From Marinobacter sp. F4216 (GTDB taxonomy: Bacteria; Pseudomonadota; Gammaproteobacteria; Pseudomonadales; Oleiphilaceae): a stretch of 64,000 bases of DNA. The notes beneath the pieces were generated by a model. The model made no database searches. It saw only the letters and a program-made list of their open reading frames with translations, and was not told the DNA's origin. Position 1 is the stretch's first letter. Each line of letters opens with the position of its first letter. Of the stretch, positions 7,605-16,547 are shown piece after piece. The position numbers were made by a program, and so were the translations under genes. The stretch covers positions 248,001 to 312,000 of the forward strand of contig NZ_JAIOUO010000002.1 in NCBI RefSeq assembly GCF_019931195.1. Reading direction: 5' to 3'.

Positions 7605-9482
7605 TTACTGATGGGCGGGAAGGTCCTTTCGGGCGAGAAAACGTTCCATCAATTCGTCGAACGGAACGGGTTTGCTGTATTTGTAGCCCTGCAGGAACTG
7701 GCATTGATGGGCCTGAAGCCAGTGCTCGTGCTCTTCGGATTCTACGCCTTCGGCGACGATGGCCAACCCCAGGCCGCGAGCCAGGCCGATAATCGACAGG
7801 GTAATGGCGCAGTCGTCTTCGTCTCCGGGGATATCGCGGATGAAAGAGCGATCCACCTTGATGCGGCTGAAGGGCAGTGATTTGAGTCTTGAGAGTGACG
7901 AGTAGCCCGTTCCGAAGTCGTCGATCGACAGCGCCGAACCGGCTTCTACCAATTTTGTGAGGGTGTTACGAAGGGTCTGGGAGTCACCCTGAATGGCGTC
8001 CTCCGTCACTTCAAAGTGCAGGCGACCGGGGGATACACCGTAGTCGGCACAGATCGCCTGAATATCCTCGGATAGCTGGGATGCCAATACCTGCTCCGAA
8101 GCAAGGTTAACGCTGATTGTCGGCACCTCAAGGTTCTGCTTGTCCGCCCACTTGATGTCCTGGCACACGCGATGGAGAACGCACTCGCCGAGTTCGCGCA
8201 TCAGGCCTGCCCCGCGCGCGACTTCCAGGAATTCAATGGGCAGCAGCATTCCGCGTTCGGGGTGGTTCCAGCGCACCAGTGCCTCTGCACCAACAAGTTG
8301 CTTGCCGGAGTGGTCGAAAATGGGCTGGTAGAACACGTCCAGCTTCTGCTCGTGGATGGTCAGCCTGAGCTCTCGTTCGAGCACAAAGCGAGAACGGGCA
8401 GTCGCCTGGATGGAGTTGTCGAACTGGCAGGCCCGGTTCGAGCCCTGACTCTTGGCGTGATACATGGCCGCCTCGGCACTCCGGAGCAATGCGTCCACGT
8501 CTTCGCCATCGCCTGGGAAGCGGCAGGTTCCCAGGCTGGCGGTCACATCCAGACTGTGACCCTGGACCTCGATCGGCTGTCTGATGGTTGTGAGAATGCG
8601 CTGGTTGAGCCTGTCTGCTTCCTCGCCCTCCGGGGGAGACGTCAGCAGTATTGAAAACTCATCGCCGCCGATTCTTGCCAGAACGTCTTTTCCGGGGATT
8701 CGCAAGGCACCCAGGCGACGCCCGATTTCGGCAATCACCGCATCGCCAGTCTGTGGTCCAAGACCATCATTAATGGTTTTCAGGCGATCAAGATCGGCCC
8801 AAATCAGCAGGAAGTTGTCGCGGCCCTGGCGGCGGGCCTTGCTGATCAGGTAACCCATTCGTTCCCGCAGGGTGTTCAGGTTGGCCAGGCCCGTCAGAGT
8901 GTCGAAGTGGGTGACGTAATCCAGCTTGCGCTTTGACTCCATCCACGCTTCGTGGGTGTTGATCAGGCTCACTGTGTCGGCTAGGGCGGCAACCAGGGAC
9001 AGTTCGGGCAGAGTCCAGGTCCGGCTGTGCATGGCCTCGAGGCAGATAACGCCACTTGGGCGCGCCCCATCGAAGATGGGGGCGTCGAGCATGGAATAGA
9101 TGCCGAGCACCTTCAGGTAGCCTTCGGTAAAGGTATTGGTGCGTTCGTCGGTCTGCGCATCCGATGCGTCAATCACGCGGGCGTTGGTCAAGGCGTCGAA
9201 ATAGCGGGGATGCTCTTTACCCAACAAAACAAGGGGATTTTTGGAGTCGTAACCAGGGGCTCCGGATTCATGGGCTTTGGCGTCGTGGAGGTACTCGCAC
9301 GTGAGCTTATCGTGACCGTGACTGAGCTCCCATATGCTGACCCGTTCCACGTTCAGTGCCGAGGCACAGAGTTCGGTTAGCGCAGCCAGCTTCTTCTCCC
9401 GCTCGTCCTGAATGAAGTCGGGGCTGTGGCTGAGCTTCATCAAGCGCTCATGGAAGTCCGTAAACAGTCGGTTCTCTGACAT
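7605..9482 (-). CDS. GAF-GGDEF-EAL cyclic-di-GMP enzyme
   Basis: A soluble 625-residue protein with no membrane segments. An N-terminal GAF-type domain (about 20-180; LNVERVSIWEL) senses an unknown ligand. The GGDEF domain (about 190-350) has an intact active site, ARIGGDEFSIL, preceded by the conserved DTLTGLANL. The EAL domain (about 365-615) keeps GAEALVRW, the Glu of FEVTED, IDDFGTGYSSL and AEGVES. Both synthesis and breakdown of c-di-GMP are therefore possible. The ATG at 9482 is preferred over an adjacent GTG (9485). The gene stands alone. Its product could act on the PilZ protein at 50.5 kb, but this is only inference. Confidence 0.9.
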   Translation of the reverse strand: MSENRLFTDFHERLMKLSHSPDFIQDEREKKLAALTELCASALNVERVSIWELSHGHDKLTCEYLHDAKAHESGAPGYDSKNPLVLLGKEHPRYFDALTNARVIDASDAQTDERTNTFTEGYLKVLGIYSMLDAPIFDGARPSGVICLEAMHSRTWTLPELSLVAALADTVSLINTHEAWMESKRKLDYVTHFDTLTGLANLNTLRERMGYLISKARRQGRDNFLLIWADLDRLKTINDGLGPQTGDAVIAEIGRRLGALRIPGKDVLARIGGDEFSILLTSPPEGEEADRLNQRILTTIRQPIEVQGHSLDVTASLGTCRFPGDGEDVDALLRSAEAAMYHAKSQGSNRACQFDNSIQATARSRFVLERELRLTIHEQKLDVFYQPIFDHSGKQLVGAEALVRWNHPERGMLLPIEFLEVARGAGLMRELGECVLHRVCQDIKWADKQNLEVPTISVNLASEQVLASQLSEDIQAICADYGVSPGRLHFEVTEDAIQGDSQTLRNTLTKLVEAGSALSIDDFGTGYSSLSRLKSLPFSRIKVDRSFIRDIPGDEDDCAITLSIIGLARGLGLAIVAEGVESEEHEHWLQAHQCQFLQGYKYSKPVPFDELMERFLARKDLPAHQ

Positions 9483-9824
9483 CACTCTCGGGTCTGTGCG
9501 AGCTGCACCGGGCCTGGTCCTTTTCTGTTTTCAGTTGGCACGGTAGGTGCTTGTTACTGCTCGAAAATGGTTGGCTAATGATGGCAATTTGTTGGCGGGC
9601 TGTCCAATCGAATTTCAAGCAAGCCTGGTACCTCCGTCAACGGGTGATTAGGTGTATGCCTTTGTTATAAATTGATATTCTTTTATTGGCGCGGTGCGAA
9701 GGCAGGGATGCTCTGACGGTCCGTTGGAACAGGCGCAATGGAAAAAAAGAAAACACCGTATGCGTTTTCAGCTCCGCAACGAATGTGATGCTTGCGTGAT
9801 TTGTGTCTGCAGTAACGATTCCGG
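9483..9824. other. 342-base gap with a sigma-54-like site on the plus strand
   Basis: No protein gene is visible. TGGCACGGTAGGTGCT at 9536-9551 has GG and GC exactly 10 bases apart and is close to the RpoN consensus. It points rightward, where the next 1.7 kb holds only a minus-strand gene. AT-rich sequence at 9664-9686 could hold a promoter for the leftward GGDEF-EAL gene. No terminator hairpin is evident. Confidence 0.4.
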
Positions 9825-11297
9825 TTACCCGATTGATCCTTCCCTGTTGCCAGCCTGATTTTCTGCGACGCGGCCGGGGCAGTGTGCCCATGGCCGCTCC
9901 GCTTCCAGCGTATAGGCAATATCCAGCAAAGTGCGCTCGTCGCCATGGCGAGACATGAAATGCACGGACAACGGCAGTCCGTTCTTGCTTAATCCGGCTG
10001 GCAGCGCGATGGCCGGCGCCCCCGTTGTGTTGGCCAGAGGGGTGAAGCCCACATAGCGGACGAGTCGATCAAAGAGCTCCTCGAAAGGAACCTCGGGGCT
10101 CAGATGCCCCAGTTCAGGGGTAGGGTGACCAAGCACAGGTGTCAACACCGCATCCAGTTCGTCCAGAGCTGCCTCGTACTCCTGGGCTGAGCGACGAAGG
10201 CGCCACAGTGCCTGAGGCAAATGGTAGAACTGTTTCCTGAATTTTTTGGAAAGCCCCCGGGTCAGTCCATCAACTTTGCGCTTGTCGAATTCCCGATGAA
10301 ACATCAGGCGGCCGTTGGTGGTCGCGCCAAACGCCAGGAACGCCCAGTACAACGCGAAGTCTTCGCTAAAGGTGGAGGCCACCGGCACCTCAACGGGAAC
10401 CAGTGTGTGCCCCAGTGTTTCCAGCAGGCGCGCGGTGGTCTCTACCACTTCCCGGATTTCAGGATCAGTCCGGTGGCCGGTGATGGAGTCCACCACAACG
10501 CCAATCCTTAATGATTTGCCGGACGGGCCCTGGACGTTGCCTATTGGCGGTAGGCCTCGGCGATGGAAATACTGTTCCGCCTGGGCCAGAAAGTTGGCGG
10601 AGTCCCGAACGCTGCGGCTGACGATGCCATCGCTCAGAATATTGAGGGGAAGGGCTGCGGCGGCGTCATTATGAACCAGGCGCCCGCGCGAGGGTTTCAG
10701 TCCGACCAGCCCGCAGCAGGCGGCTGGAATACGGATCGAACCACCACCGTCATTGGCGTGGGCGATGGGTACGACGCCTGCTGCGACCAGTGCTGCCGCC
10801 CCGCCGGAGGAAGCGCCGGTCGAGTAGTCCGGATTCCACGGGTTCCGGGCGGCAGGCTTGCCGGGCGGTTCGGTTGTCGCATTGAAGCCGAACTCCGGCA
10901 TGCTGCTTTTGCCAAGACAGACGAGCCCCTGGGCCATCAGTTGCCTGGCAACCGGACTGGTGCGGGAGGCAATGGAACCTGGCACGGCGTCGGACCCATG
11001 ACGGGTAGGCATGCCTCTAACGTCCGTGTTGTCCTTGATGGCAGTGGGAACCCCACGGAAGAATGCTTGTCCCTTACTGTCAGAGCCGGCATCGATGCGC
11101 AGGGCGTAGGCTCTGGCCATGTCAAAGGCCGTGCTTGCGAATGTGCCAAGCAGGTGGTCTACTGCCCGAGCCCTTTTTATGGCGGCGTCCGTCAGTTCGG
11201 CGGCAGAGACGTCACCGCGTCGAATACGTTGTGCCAGTGTGGTTGCGTCATCGGTACCCAAGGCATCGTCTGCGAAGGCGTGAACCGGTTCGGACAT
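9825..11297 (-). CDS. amidase-signature hydrolase
   Basis: Amidase signature enzyme that hydrolyses an amide bond by a Ser-cisSer-Lys triad. The catalytic Lys is in [12 protein letters not shown]. The Ser-rich loop is [19 protein letters not shown], and [24 protein letters not shown] carries the nucleophile region. At 490 residues the length is normal for stand-alone amidases such as AtzF-like or 6-aminohexanoate cyclic dimer hydrolases; it is not GatA because no gatB/gatC lie nearby. The ATG at 11297 is chosen for CAGGAGCT upstream; the open frame extends to 11471 but that part looks non-coding. Substrate unknown. Confidence 0.88.
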   Translation of the reverse strand: MSEPVHAFADDALGTDDATTLAQRIRRGDVSAAELTDAAIKRARAVDHLLGTFASTAFDMARAYALRIDAGSDSKGQAFFRGVPTAIKDNTDVRGMPTRHGSDAVPGSIASRTSPVARQLMAQGLVCLGKSSMPEFGFNATTEPPGKPAARNPWNPDYSTGASSGGAAALVAAGVVPIAHANDGGGSIRIPAACCGLVGLKPSRGRLVHNDAAAALPLNILSDGIVSRSVRDSANFLAQAEQYFHRRGLPPIGNVQGPSGKSLRIGVVVDSITGHRTDPEIREVVETTARLLETLGHTLVPVEVPVASTFSEDFALYWAFLAFGATTNGRLMFHREFDKRKVDGLTRGLSKKFRKQFYHLPQALWRLRRSAQEYEAALDELDAVLTPVLGHPTPELGHLSPEVPFEELFDRLVRYVGFTPLANTTGAPAIALPAGLSKNGLPLSVHFMSRHGDERTLLDIAYTLEAERPWAHCPGRVAENQAGNREGSIG

Positions 11298-11494
11298 GCT
11301 AGCTCCTGAAAGCGTCGTGGCAGGGGAAGGTGTGTTTTCGTACTTTAGTGCATCGGTCCTTCCAAGGGGTATGTCATTAGGGGAACGAGCGCACAGACTT
11401 CCAAGAAATCCGGATGTGCCTCTTTCTTGGACGCTTTGCACTTGGGGAAACTGGGAATAAGCTTTAAACAAGACCGAAAACGGACAAGATTTCG

Positions 11495-12103
11495 ATGGAT
11501 TTGATAGAACCTCTGGTACGCCACTTTCTGGGCATCTTTTTCCTGATGATCGGCTTGCAGTTTTCCAGCCGGAGTCTGGGGCTCTACCGACGGATGGGGT
11601 TTTCCCACATCAATTACGGTGCCAGGGGCGCTGCGCCCTGGTGGCATCGGCAGACGTTCAATGTGTTTCGTGCCTTGATTCTTGGTGTCTGCCTGATTCG
11701 GATTTTTGCCGATATTGACGGTGTGCTGGGTGTTTTTGACAGCCTCTACCAATGGCCGGTGCTTCTTTTGGGGCTGGTATTCTTGCTGGTTTCCTACACT
11801 GCGGTGAATTACCTGCAGGCCTTCATGCACGAGGAGTGGCGTTCCGGTATTGATCCGCGAAATGACGAACGAACGCTGATTACCTGCGGGCCTTTCGGCA
11901 AATCCCGGAATCCGTTGTTTATTGCCGTCATGACCGGGCAGTTGGGCTTTTTTCTGGCGCTGCCCAGCGTGTTTTCACTGGTGTGCCTGATAGTGGGGGT
12001 ATGGGTGGTTACGCGTCAGGCCCGGGAAGAGGAAAAAGACTTACTGCAAAAATTTGGCGAGGCCTACGAGCATTACCGTGCCCGCGTGCCCCGCTGGTTC
12101 TGA
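11495..12103 (+). CDS. membrane methyltransferase of the isoprenylcysteine/phospholipid methyltransferase type
   Basis: 202 residues with about five membrane segments (for example LGIFFLMIGLQF, FRALILGVCLIRIF and WPVLLLGLVFLLVSY). The C-terminal half has the ICMT/PEMT pattern: GPFGKSRNPLFIAVMTGQ, then EEEKDLLQKFGEAYEHYRARVPRWF, which contains the SAM-contacting acidic and aromatic residues. The enzyme probably methylates a lipid or other membrane-associated substrate; none can be named. It is divergent from the amidase and convergent with djlA. A second member of the family lies at 35.7 kb. Confidence 0.75.
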   Translation: MDLIEPLVRHFLGIFFLMIGLQFSSRSLGLYRRMGFSHINYGARGAAPWWHRQTFNVFRALILGVCLIRIFADIDGVLGVFDSLYQWPVLLLGLVFLLVSYTAVNYLQAFMHEEWRSGIDPRNDERTLITCGPFGKSRNPLFIAVMTGQLGFFLALPSVFSLVCLIVGVWVVTRQAREEEKDLLQKFGEAYEHYRARVPRWF

Positions 12104-12125
12104 TAGGATTTAGTCAGGTTCCCGT

Positions 12126-12917
12126 TCAGCCGCTTTTTTTGCGGGCATCTTTGATGATGTCGTAGGCGTGGCTGATTTCCCGCGTCCGTTCTTCCGCCAT
12201 TTCCCGCATGGTTTCCGGTAAGCCTCTCCCGGCCAGTTTGTCCGGGTGGTTTTCGCTCATCAGCTTGCGATAGGCCTTTTTAATCTCATCGTCAGAGGCA
12301 GAGGGCGAGACGCCCAGAACCTTGTAGGCGTCTTCCAGTTGCTGTGAGCTTGACCGCTGGGCGGATCCGCCACCAGCGCCTGCGCGCCCGCCAAAGGAAC
12401 CCCGCAACATGGCTTCCAGTTGGTCCACCTGGCTTTCCGGCAGCCCCAGTCCGCGGGCGATGCGCACGAGCATGGCGTGTTCCGCCGGGTGGATGACGCC
12501 GTCGGCTGCCACCGCCGAGACCTGCACCTGCAGGAACATCTGCAACAGGGCCGGCTGGCGGCCGCTGATTTTCAGGAAATGCGCCAGTTCCGCGTCCAGA
12601 TCAAAGTCGGGGGATTTACCGCGGCCAAACGCCGCTTTCGCCTTGGCTTTGGTGGCTTCATTCAGGCGAAACCGCACGAACATGGCTTCCGCCACCTGAA
12701 TCTCATCACGGGTAACCTGTCCATCGGCCTTACACAGGGCGCCCATCACCGCGAACACCGACTCTACGAAGCCAGACTGGATATTCTGAATCTTACCGAG
12801 CAGGCGATCTTTCAGAATGTTAAAGGCGACTGCACCAAGAGCCGCACCGATCAGGAAACCAGTAAACCGGCCGAACGCATAGCCAATCATGCCGCCCAGA
12901 AACAGCGCAACGAGCAT
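12126..12917 (-). CDS. djlA: DnaJ-like membrane-anchored co-chaperone DjlA
   Basis: 263 residues: one N-terminal membrane segment with the glycine-rich pattern GGMIGYAFGRFTGFLIGAAL, a central TerB-like helical domain (about 50-165), a Gly-rich linker, and a C-terminal J domain beginning DAYKVLGVSPSASDDEIKKA. The HPD tripeptide (ENHPDKL) that stimulates DnaK is present. The ATG at 12917 follows AGAGGAATTC; a TTG at 12920 is adjacent. Expected role: DnaK recruitment at the inner membrane. Confidence 0.92.
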   Translation of the reverse strand: MLVALFLGGMIGYAFGRFTGFLIGAALGAVAFNILKDRLLGKIQNIQSGFVESVFAVMGALCKADGQVTRDEIQVAEAMFVRFRLNEATKAKAKAAFGRGKSPDFDLDAELAHFLKISGRQPALLQMFLQVQVSAVAADGVIHPAEHAMLVRIARGLGLPESQVDQLEAMLRGSFGGRAGAGGGSAQRSSSQQLEDAYKVLGVSPSASDDEIKKAYRKLMSENHPDKLAGRGLPETMREMAEERTREISHAYDIIKDARKKSG

Positions 12918-12969
12918 CAAGAATTCCTCTGCATTTTTTGGTTAAGTGTCTGTTCAATATACGGGGTTT

Positions 12970-15783
12970 TCAGTCCGGGGTCATGAACAGCCGTTCATCC
13001 ACGTGGTCGATCTGTTCCGGGGCAAGGAAGCATTCAGCGTAGCGCCGGTAAATGCCAGAGCGAATAAACAGCGTGAAAATATCTCGATCTATGTGACCGT
13101 CGTCCACCATCCGGGCCACGATGCTCAAGGATTCAGTGAGTGATTTCGCGTCTTTGTAGGGGCGATCGGAAGCGGTGAGGGCTTCGAATACGTCGGCCAA
13201 TACCATGATGCGTTCCGGAATGCTGAGTTGGTCGCTGATTAAACGGCGAGGGTAGCCCTGGCCATCCATTCGCTCATGGTGGGTGCCCGCCAGTCGCGGA
13301 ACGTTCGCCAGCCGGTCGGGCAGCGGAAGGGTTTCCAGCATGCAGATGGTTTGCACAATGTGTTCGTTGACCCGGAACCTTTCCTCGGGGGTCAGTGTGC
13401 CACGGGTAATGGTGAGGTTGTGCAGTTCTCCCTTGTTGGCGGCAAAATCCGGAAGAGCCATGTCAAAGCCCCAGTGATTGCCGGGGTCATCCCGCTGGAC
13501 CGGAGGCCGGTGTTCACCCCACGGGCGTGTATGTTCCGGTTTGTCGCTGAGCAGGGCTTCCGCTGTGGGCAGGATCGGCTCCGGATGCTCGGCGGTGGCT
13601 TGCGCTTCGTCCCACGACAGTCCGAGTCGGTCGCTGAAGTGACGTTGCCAGGTTTGCCGGCCAATGGTGTGGATACGCTCGATGTCGGAGTCAGAGAGGG
13701 CTTCACCGCCGTGGTTGACGCTGGCAATAAAGGCGAACTCCTGCTGGAGTCGTTTCTGGGTGGCGTCTCGCTCCTGATGGGCTTCGGCTTCGTCGTCGCC
13801 GCTTAATTGCCGTTTGAGATAGCGGATGTCCGCGTCCCGGTGCAGCACTTCAAAGCGGGTGCGTATTTCATGGATTCGGTTGTGAATAGTTTCCAGTTTG
13901 ACGGCTTTATCAACGACATGCTCGGGGCTGGTTATCTTGCCGCAGTCGTGCAGCCAGGCGGCCAGTCTGAATTCATAGCGCTCTTCATCACTCAGGGTGA
14001 AGCCGGCAAAGGCCTCCTGATCGCTGGCAATGGCCTCGTCCACCAGCATCTCCGCTAACTGGGGAACCCGGGTGCAGTGGGCTGCCGTGTAATGGGACTT
14101 GGAGTCGATGGCGTTTGCAACCAGCTGGATCGTGCCGTCCAGCAGGGCCTGCTGGCTTTCGATCAGTTCCCGCGTTTCGATGGCCACGGCGGCCGAGCCG
14201 GAAATCTGATGCACGAACGCAACCATCTCGTCGCTCAGATGTGCGTGATCGCCGCGCTCCATCTCAATCACCAGAGTTCCGACCAGCTTGCCGTTCCTGT
14301 TGCGCAGTATGGTGACCAGTGGATGCCCGGCAAGCTGCTGGCCCAGGCTTAGGATCATCTCCTCGTTTGGTTGTGCCGACGACACTCCCTTGATGTGTTT
14401 TGGCAGGCCAGGATCTTTGTCGACGGCGAGATTCAGGGCTCCGGCTTGTTTGCTGAATAGGTAAATGCCGCCACGCTTTTCCCCGACGATGCTCAGGATC
14501 TGGGTCAGAATGTCGTGTAATAACTCGTTCAGGTTCTGGCCAAGGTTAAGAACATTGGAAATGCGCTGAAAGCTGCTGATGGAGCCGGCCATGTCATCCA
14601 GGGCGGAGCCCAGTTGATGGGCTTCCCTGACTCGTGAGGTGGGCGCCTCCCAGTTATCAAAGCGAAACTGTGACAATTGGCCCACCCGGTTGGTGAGAGT
14701 TTCCAGCGGGCGGGCCACCCGTCGGCCCAGGAACCAGCCAATGATGGCCATAGCGAGCCCGATCAGGCCGGCAATCAGAGCCTGTTGAGTCAACAGCTTC
14801 CAGACCTGCGCCAGAAGTTCTTTGGATGGGATGACGACCGCAACGGTCAGCGGTTCTTCCTCGAAAACATGCGATGTCTCGGTGGTGCCATACCAGTACT
14901 GGTCATTCATCCTGAACCGCCGAACAGAACTGCTACCAATCGTGGTGCCTTTGTGCTGGGCAGCTGCCAGAAGCACTGGCTCATTCTCGGCACCACCGCC
15001 GGTGTCAACCAGGATCTCCTGCTCACCATTCAGGATAGCGACACGGGTATTCGCGGTGGGTTTGAGTTCGGACAACTGGCTCTTGATATCGGACACCGTG
15101 GCATCCATTCCGAATACAGCATCGCCTTCGCTGGCCCGGTGCGAGAGAGTGATGCCGGTTTCTCCGGTGGAAAAAAAGACATAGGGCGGAGAGAGTTCGG
15201 CCTGAGCCGAACGGGTAGCAGTCCGGAACCAGTCGCGGTTTCTGGGGTCGTAGTCGCTTTCCTGAATCGTTGGCTCGCCTATGGGGTTCAGTGCTGCATC
15301 GTAGAAGTGCCGCAGGCGCTGGCCCTTGCTTCCATCGGGTGCCGAAGCCTGGACAAGGTAGGCCGCGCCTCTGGGAGCGTCATGGAATTGAACCAAACCA
15401 GAGCTCACGACTTTACGTAGCTGGAAGAATTCGCCATTTGGATAGCCCACGTAAACTGCGCTGACAACTTCGCTGGCCTTCAGAATGTCGACGATGGCTG
15501 GCAGGCGTTCCAGGCGCTCCTCCAGGTTTTTGGCCTGGCCCAGGGGATCGTGGCTTAACAGCGCCAGCGTAATGGCCGGTGGCCGCGTCACGGAGCGAAG
15601 CCGGTCGTCTGCGTTCATCACCAGCTGGTGGGCTGCATCGCTCGCGGCGGTCACTTTGGCTCGTTCCAGGCCAAGAAAACTTTGGCCGACCATGATCAGG
15701 GTCAGTAGCAACATGCCCAGGCTGACCGCCGCAGCAATAAGCATCGCCAGCGAAACTCGTGGGGCAGGGTGGCGTCGGGGCAT
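12970..15783 (-). CDS. dCache-HAMP-GAF-HD-GYP sensor phosphodiesterase
   Basis: A 937-residue membrane sensor. An N-terminal membrane segment (VSLAMLIAAAVSLGMLLLTL) precedes a periplasmic double-Cache-like domain (about 40-315). A second segment (LIAGLIGLAMAIIGWFLG) leads into HAMP, then a GAF-type domain (about 410-560). The C-terminal part is an HD-GYP phosphodiesterase that would hydrolyse c-di-GMP. The metal-binding HD is in WLHDCGKI near residue 613 and the second motif is THHERMDGQGYPRRL near 830. The distance between them, about 220 residues, is far larger than in canonical HD-GYP domains (about 60). AAAGGAT precedes the ATG at 15783. Divergent from alkB. Confidence 0.9.
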   Translation of the reverse strand: MPRRHPAPRVSLAMLIAAAVSLGMLLLTLIMVGQSFLGLERAKVTAASDAAHQLVMNADDRLRSVTRPPAITLALLSHDPLGQAKNLEERLERLPAIVDILKASEVVSAVYVGYPNGEFFQLRKVVSSGLVQFHDAPRGAAYLVQASAPDGSKGQRLRHFYDAALNPIGEPTIQESDYDPRNRDWFRTATRSAQAELSPPYVFFSTGETGITLSHRASEGDAVFGMDATVSDIKSQLSELKPTANTRVAILNGEQEILVDTGGGAENEPVLLAAAQHKGTTIGSSSVRRFRMNDQYWYGTTETSHVFEEEPLTVAVVIPSKELLAQVWKLLTQQALIAGLIGLAMAIIGWFLGRRVARPLETLTNRVGQLSQFRFDNWEAPTSRVREAHQLGSALDDMAGSISSFQRISNVLNLGQNLNELLHDILTQILSIVGEKRGGIYLFSKQAGALNLAVDKDPGLPKHIKGVSSAQPNEEMILSLGQQLAGHPLVTILRNRNGKLVGTLVIEMERGDHAHLSDEMVAFVHQISGSAAVAIETRELIESQQALLDGTIQLVANAIDSKSHYTAAHCTRVPQLAEMLVDEAIASDQEAFAGFTLSDEERYEFRLAAWLHDCGKITSPEHVVDKAVKLETIHNRIHEIRTRFEVLHRDADIRYLKRQLSGDDEAEAHQERDATQKRLQQEFAFIASVNHGGEALSDSDIERIHTIGRQTWQRHFSDRLGLSWDEAQATAEHPEPILPTAEALLSDKPEHTRPWGEHRPPVQRDDPGNHWGFDMALPDFAANKGELHNLTITRGTLTPEERFRVNEHIVQTICMLETLPLPDRLANVPRLAGTHHERMDGQGYPRRLISDQLSIPERIMVLADVFEALTASDRPYKDAKSLTESLSIVARMVDDGHIDRDIFTLFIRSGIYRRYAECFLAPEQIDHVDERLFMTPD

Positions 15784-15896
15784 CGGGGGATCCTTTAAAA
15801 CCAGGCCGGAGTTTGGGCGTGAAGGAGATTGGTATTACCTTAGGAAGGTTAGACCCGGACCGGTTATTTTTCTGGCATAGGGCAGAGTGAACAATC

Positions 15897-16547
15897 ATGA
15901 CCATGGATCTGTTTCAGGATCAGCAGGCGGAGCAATACTGTGAAAGGATCGTTGAAGGCGCGGTGGTGCTTCGGGGACGGGCCTGTGATTCGGATCGGGA
16001 TTTGCTGGATGCCATTGCGATGGTAGCGCGGACGGCTCCATTTCGGCACATGCTGACCCCGAGTGGCCATACCATGTCCGCCGCCATGACCTGCTGTGGG
16101 CAACTGGGCTGGGTTACCGATGAGCGGGGGTATCGATACCAGAGTGAAGACCCGCTTACTGACAGGGCATGGCCCGACATGCCCCCTCCGCTGTTCAAAT
16201 TGGCAAATCAAGCTGCCCGAGAGGCGGGCTATCCGGATTTCATGCCAGATGCCTGTCTGATCAACCGTTACGAGCCCGGGGCCAGGATGGGCCTGCACCA
16301 GGACAAGGACGAGCAGGATTTCAGTCAGCCCATTGTGTCTGTATCGCTTGGCTTACCCCAGGTATTCCAGTTTGGCGGCGCAAAGCGGAATCAGCGACCT
16401 GAAAACATTCCCCTTGGTCATGGCGATGTGGTGGTCTGGGGAGGGCCTTCCCGACGCTTCTATCATGGTGTTCTGCGCTTGAAAGAGGGTGAACACCCAC
16501 TGACTGGCCGTTACCGCTATAACCTGACCTTTCGAAAGGCACGCTGA
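15897..16547 (+). CDS. alkB: alpha-ketoglutarate-dependent DNA/RNA dealkylase AlkB
   Basis: Fe(II)/2-oxoglutarate dioxygenase that removes 1-methyladenine and 3-methylcytosine lesions by oxidative demethylation. 216 residues. The iron ligands are His134 and Asp136 (LHQDKDE) and His190 (FYHGV). The 2-oxoglutarate Arg pair is in GRYRYNLTFR (Arg207, Arg213). The N-terminal substrate lid has MSAAMTCCGQLGWVTDERGYRY, typical of AlkB itself. ATG at 15897 or 15903. Its stop abuts the stop of the convergent MgtC/DUF4010 gene with no spacer. Confidence 0.94.
   Translation: MTMDLFQDQQAEQYCERIVEGAVVLRGRACDSDRDLLDAIAMVARTAPFRHMLTPSGHTMSAAMTCCGQLGWVTDERGYRYQSEDPLTDRAWPDMPPPLFKLANQAAREAGYPDFMPDACLINRYEPGARMGLHQDKDEQDFSQPIVSVSLGLPQVFQFGGAKRNQRPENIPLGHGDVVVWGGPSRRFYHGVLRLKEGEHPLTGRYRYNLTFRKAR

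Noticed and set aside
9825..9891. Short minus-strand frames at the 3' end of the amidase gene
   Set aside because: They lie in the amidase coding end or the adjacent gap with no ribosome site or domain.
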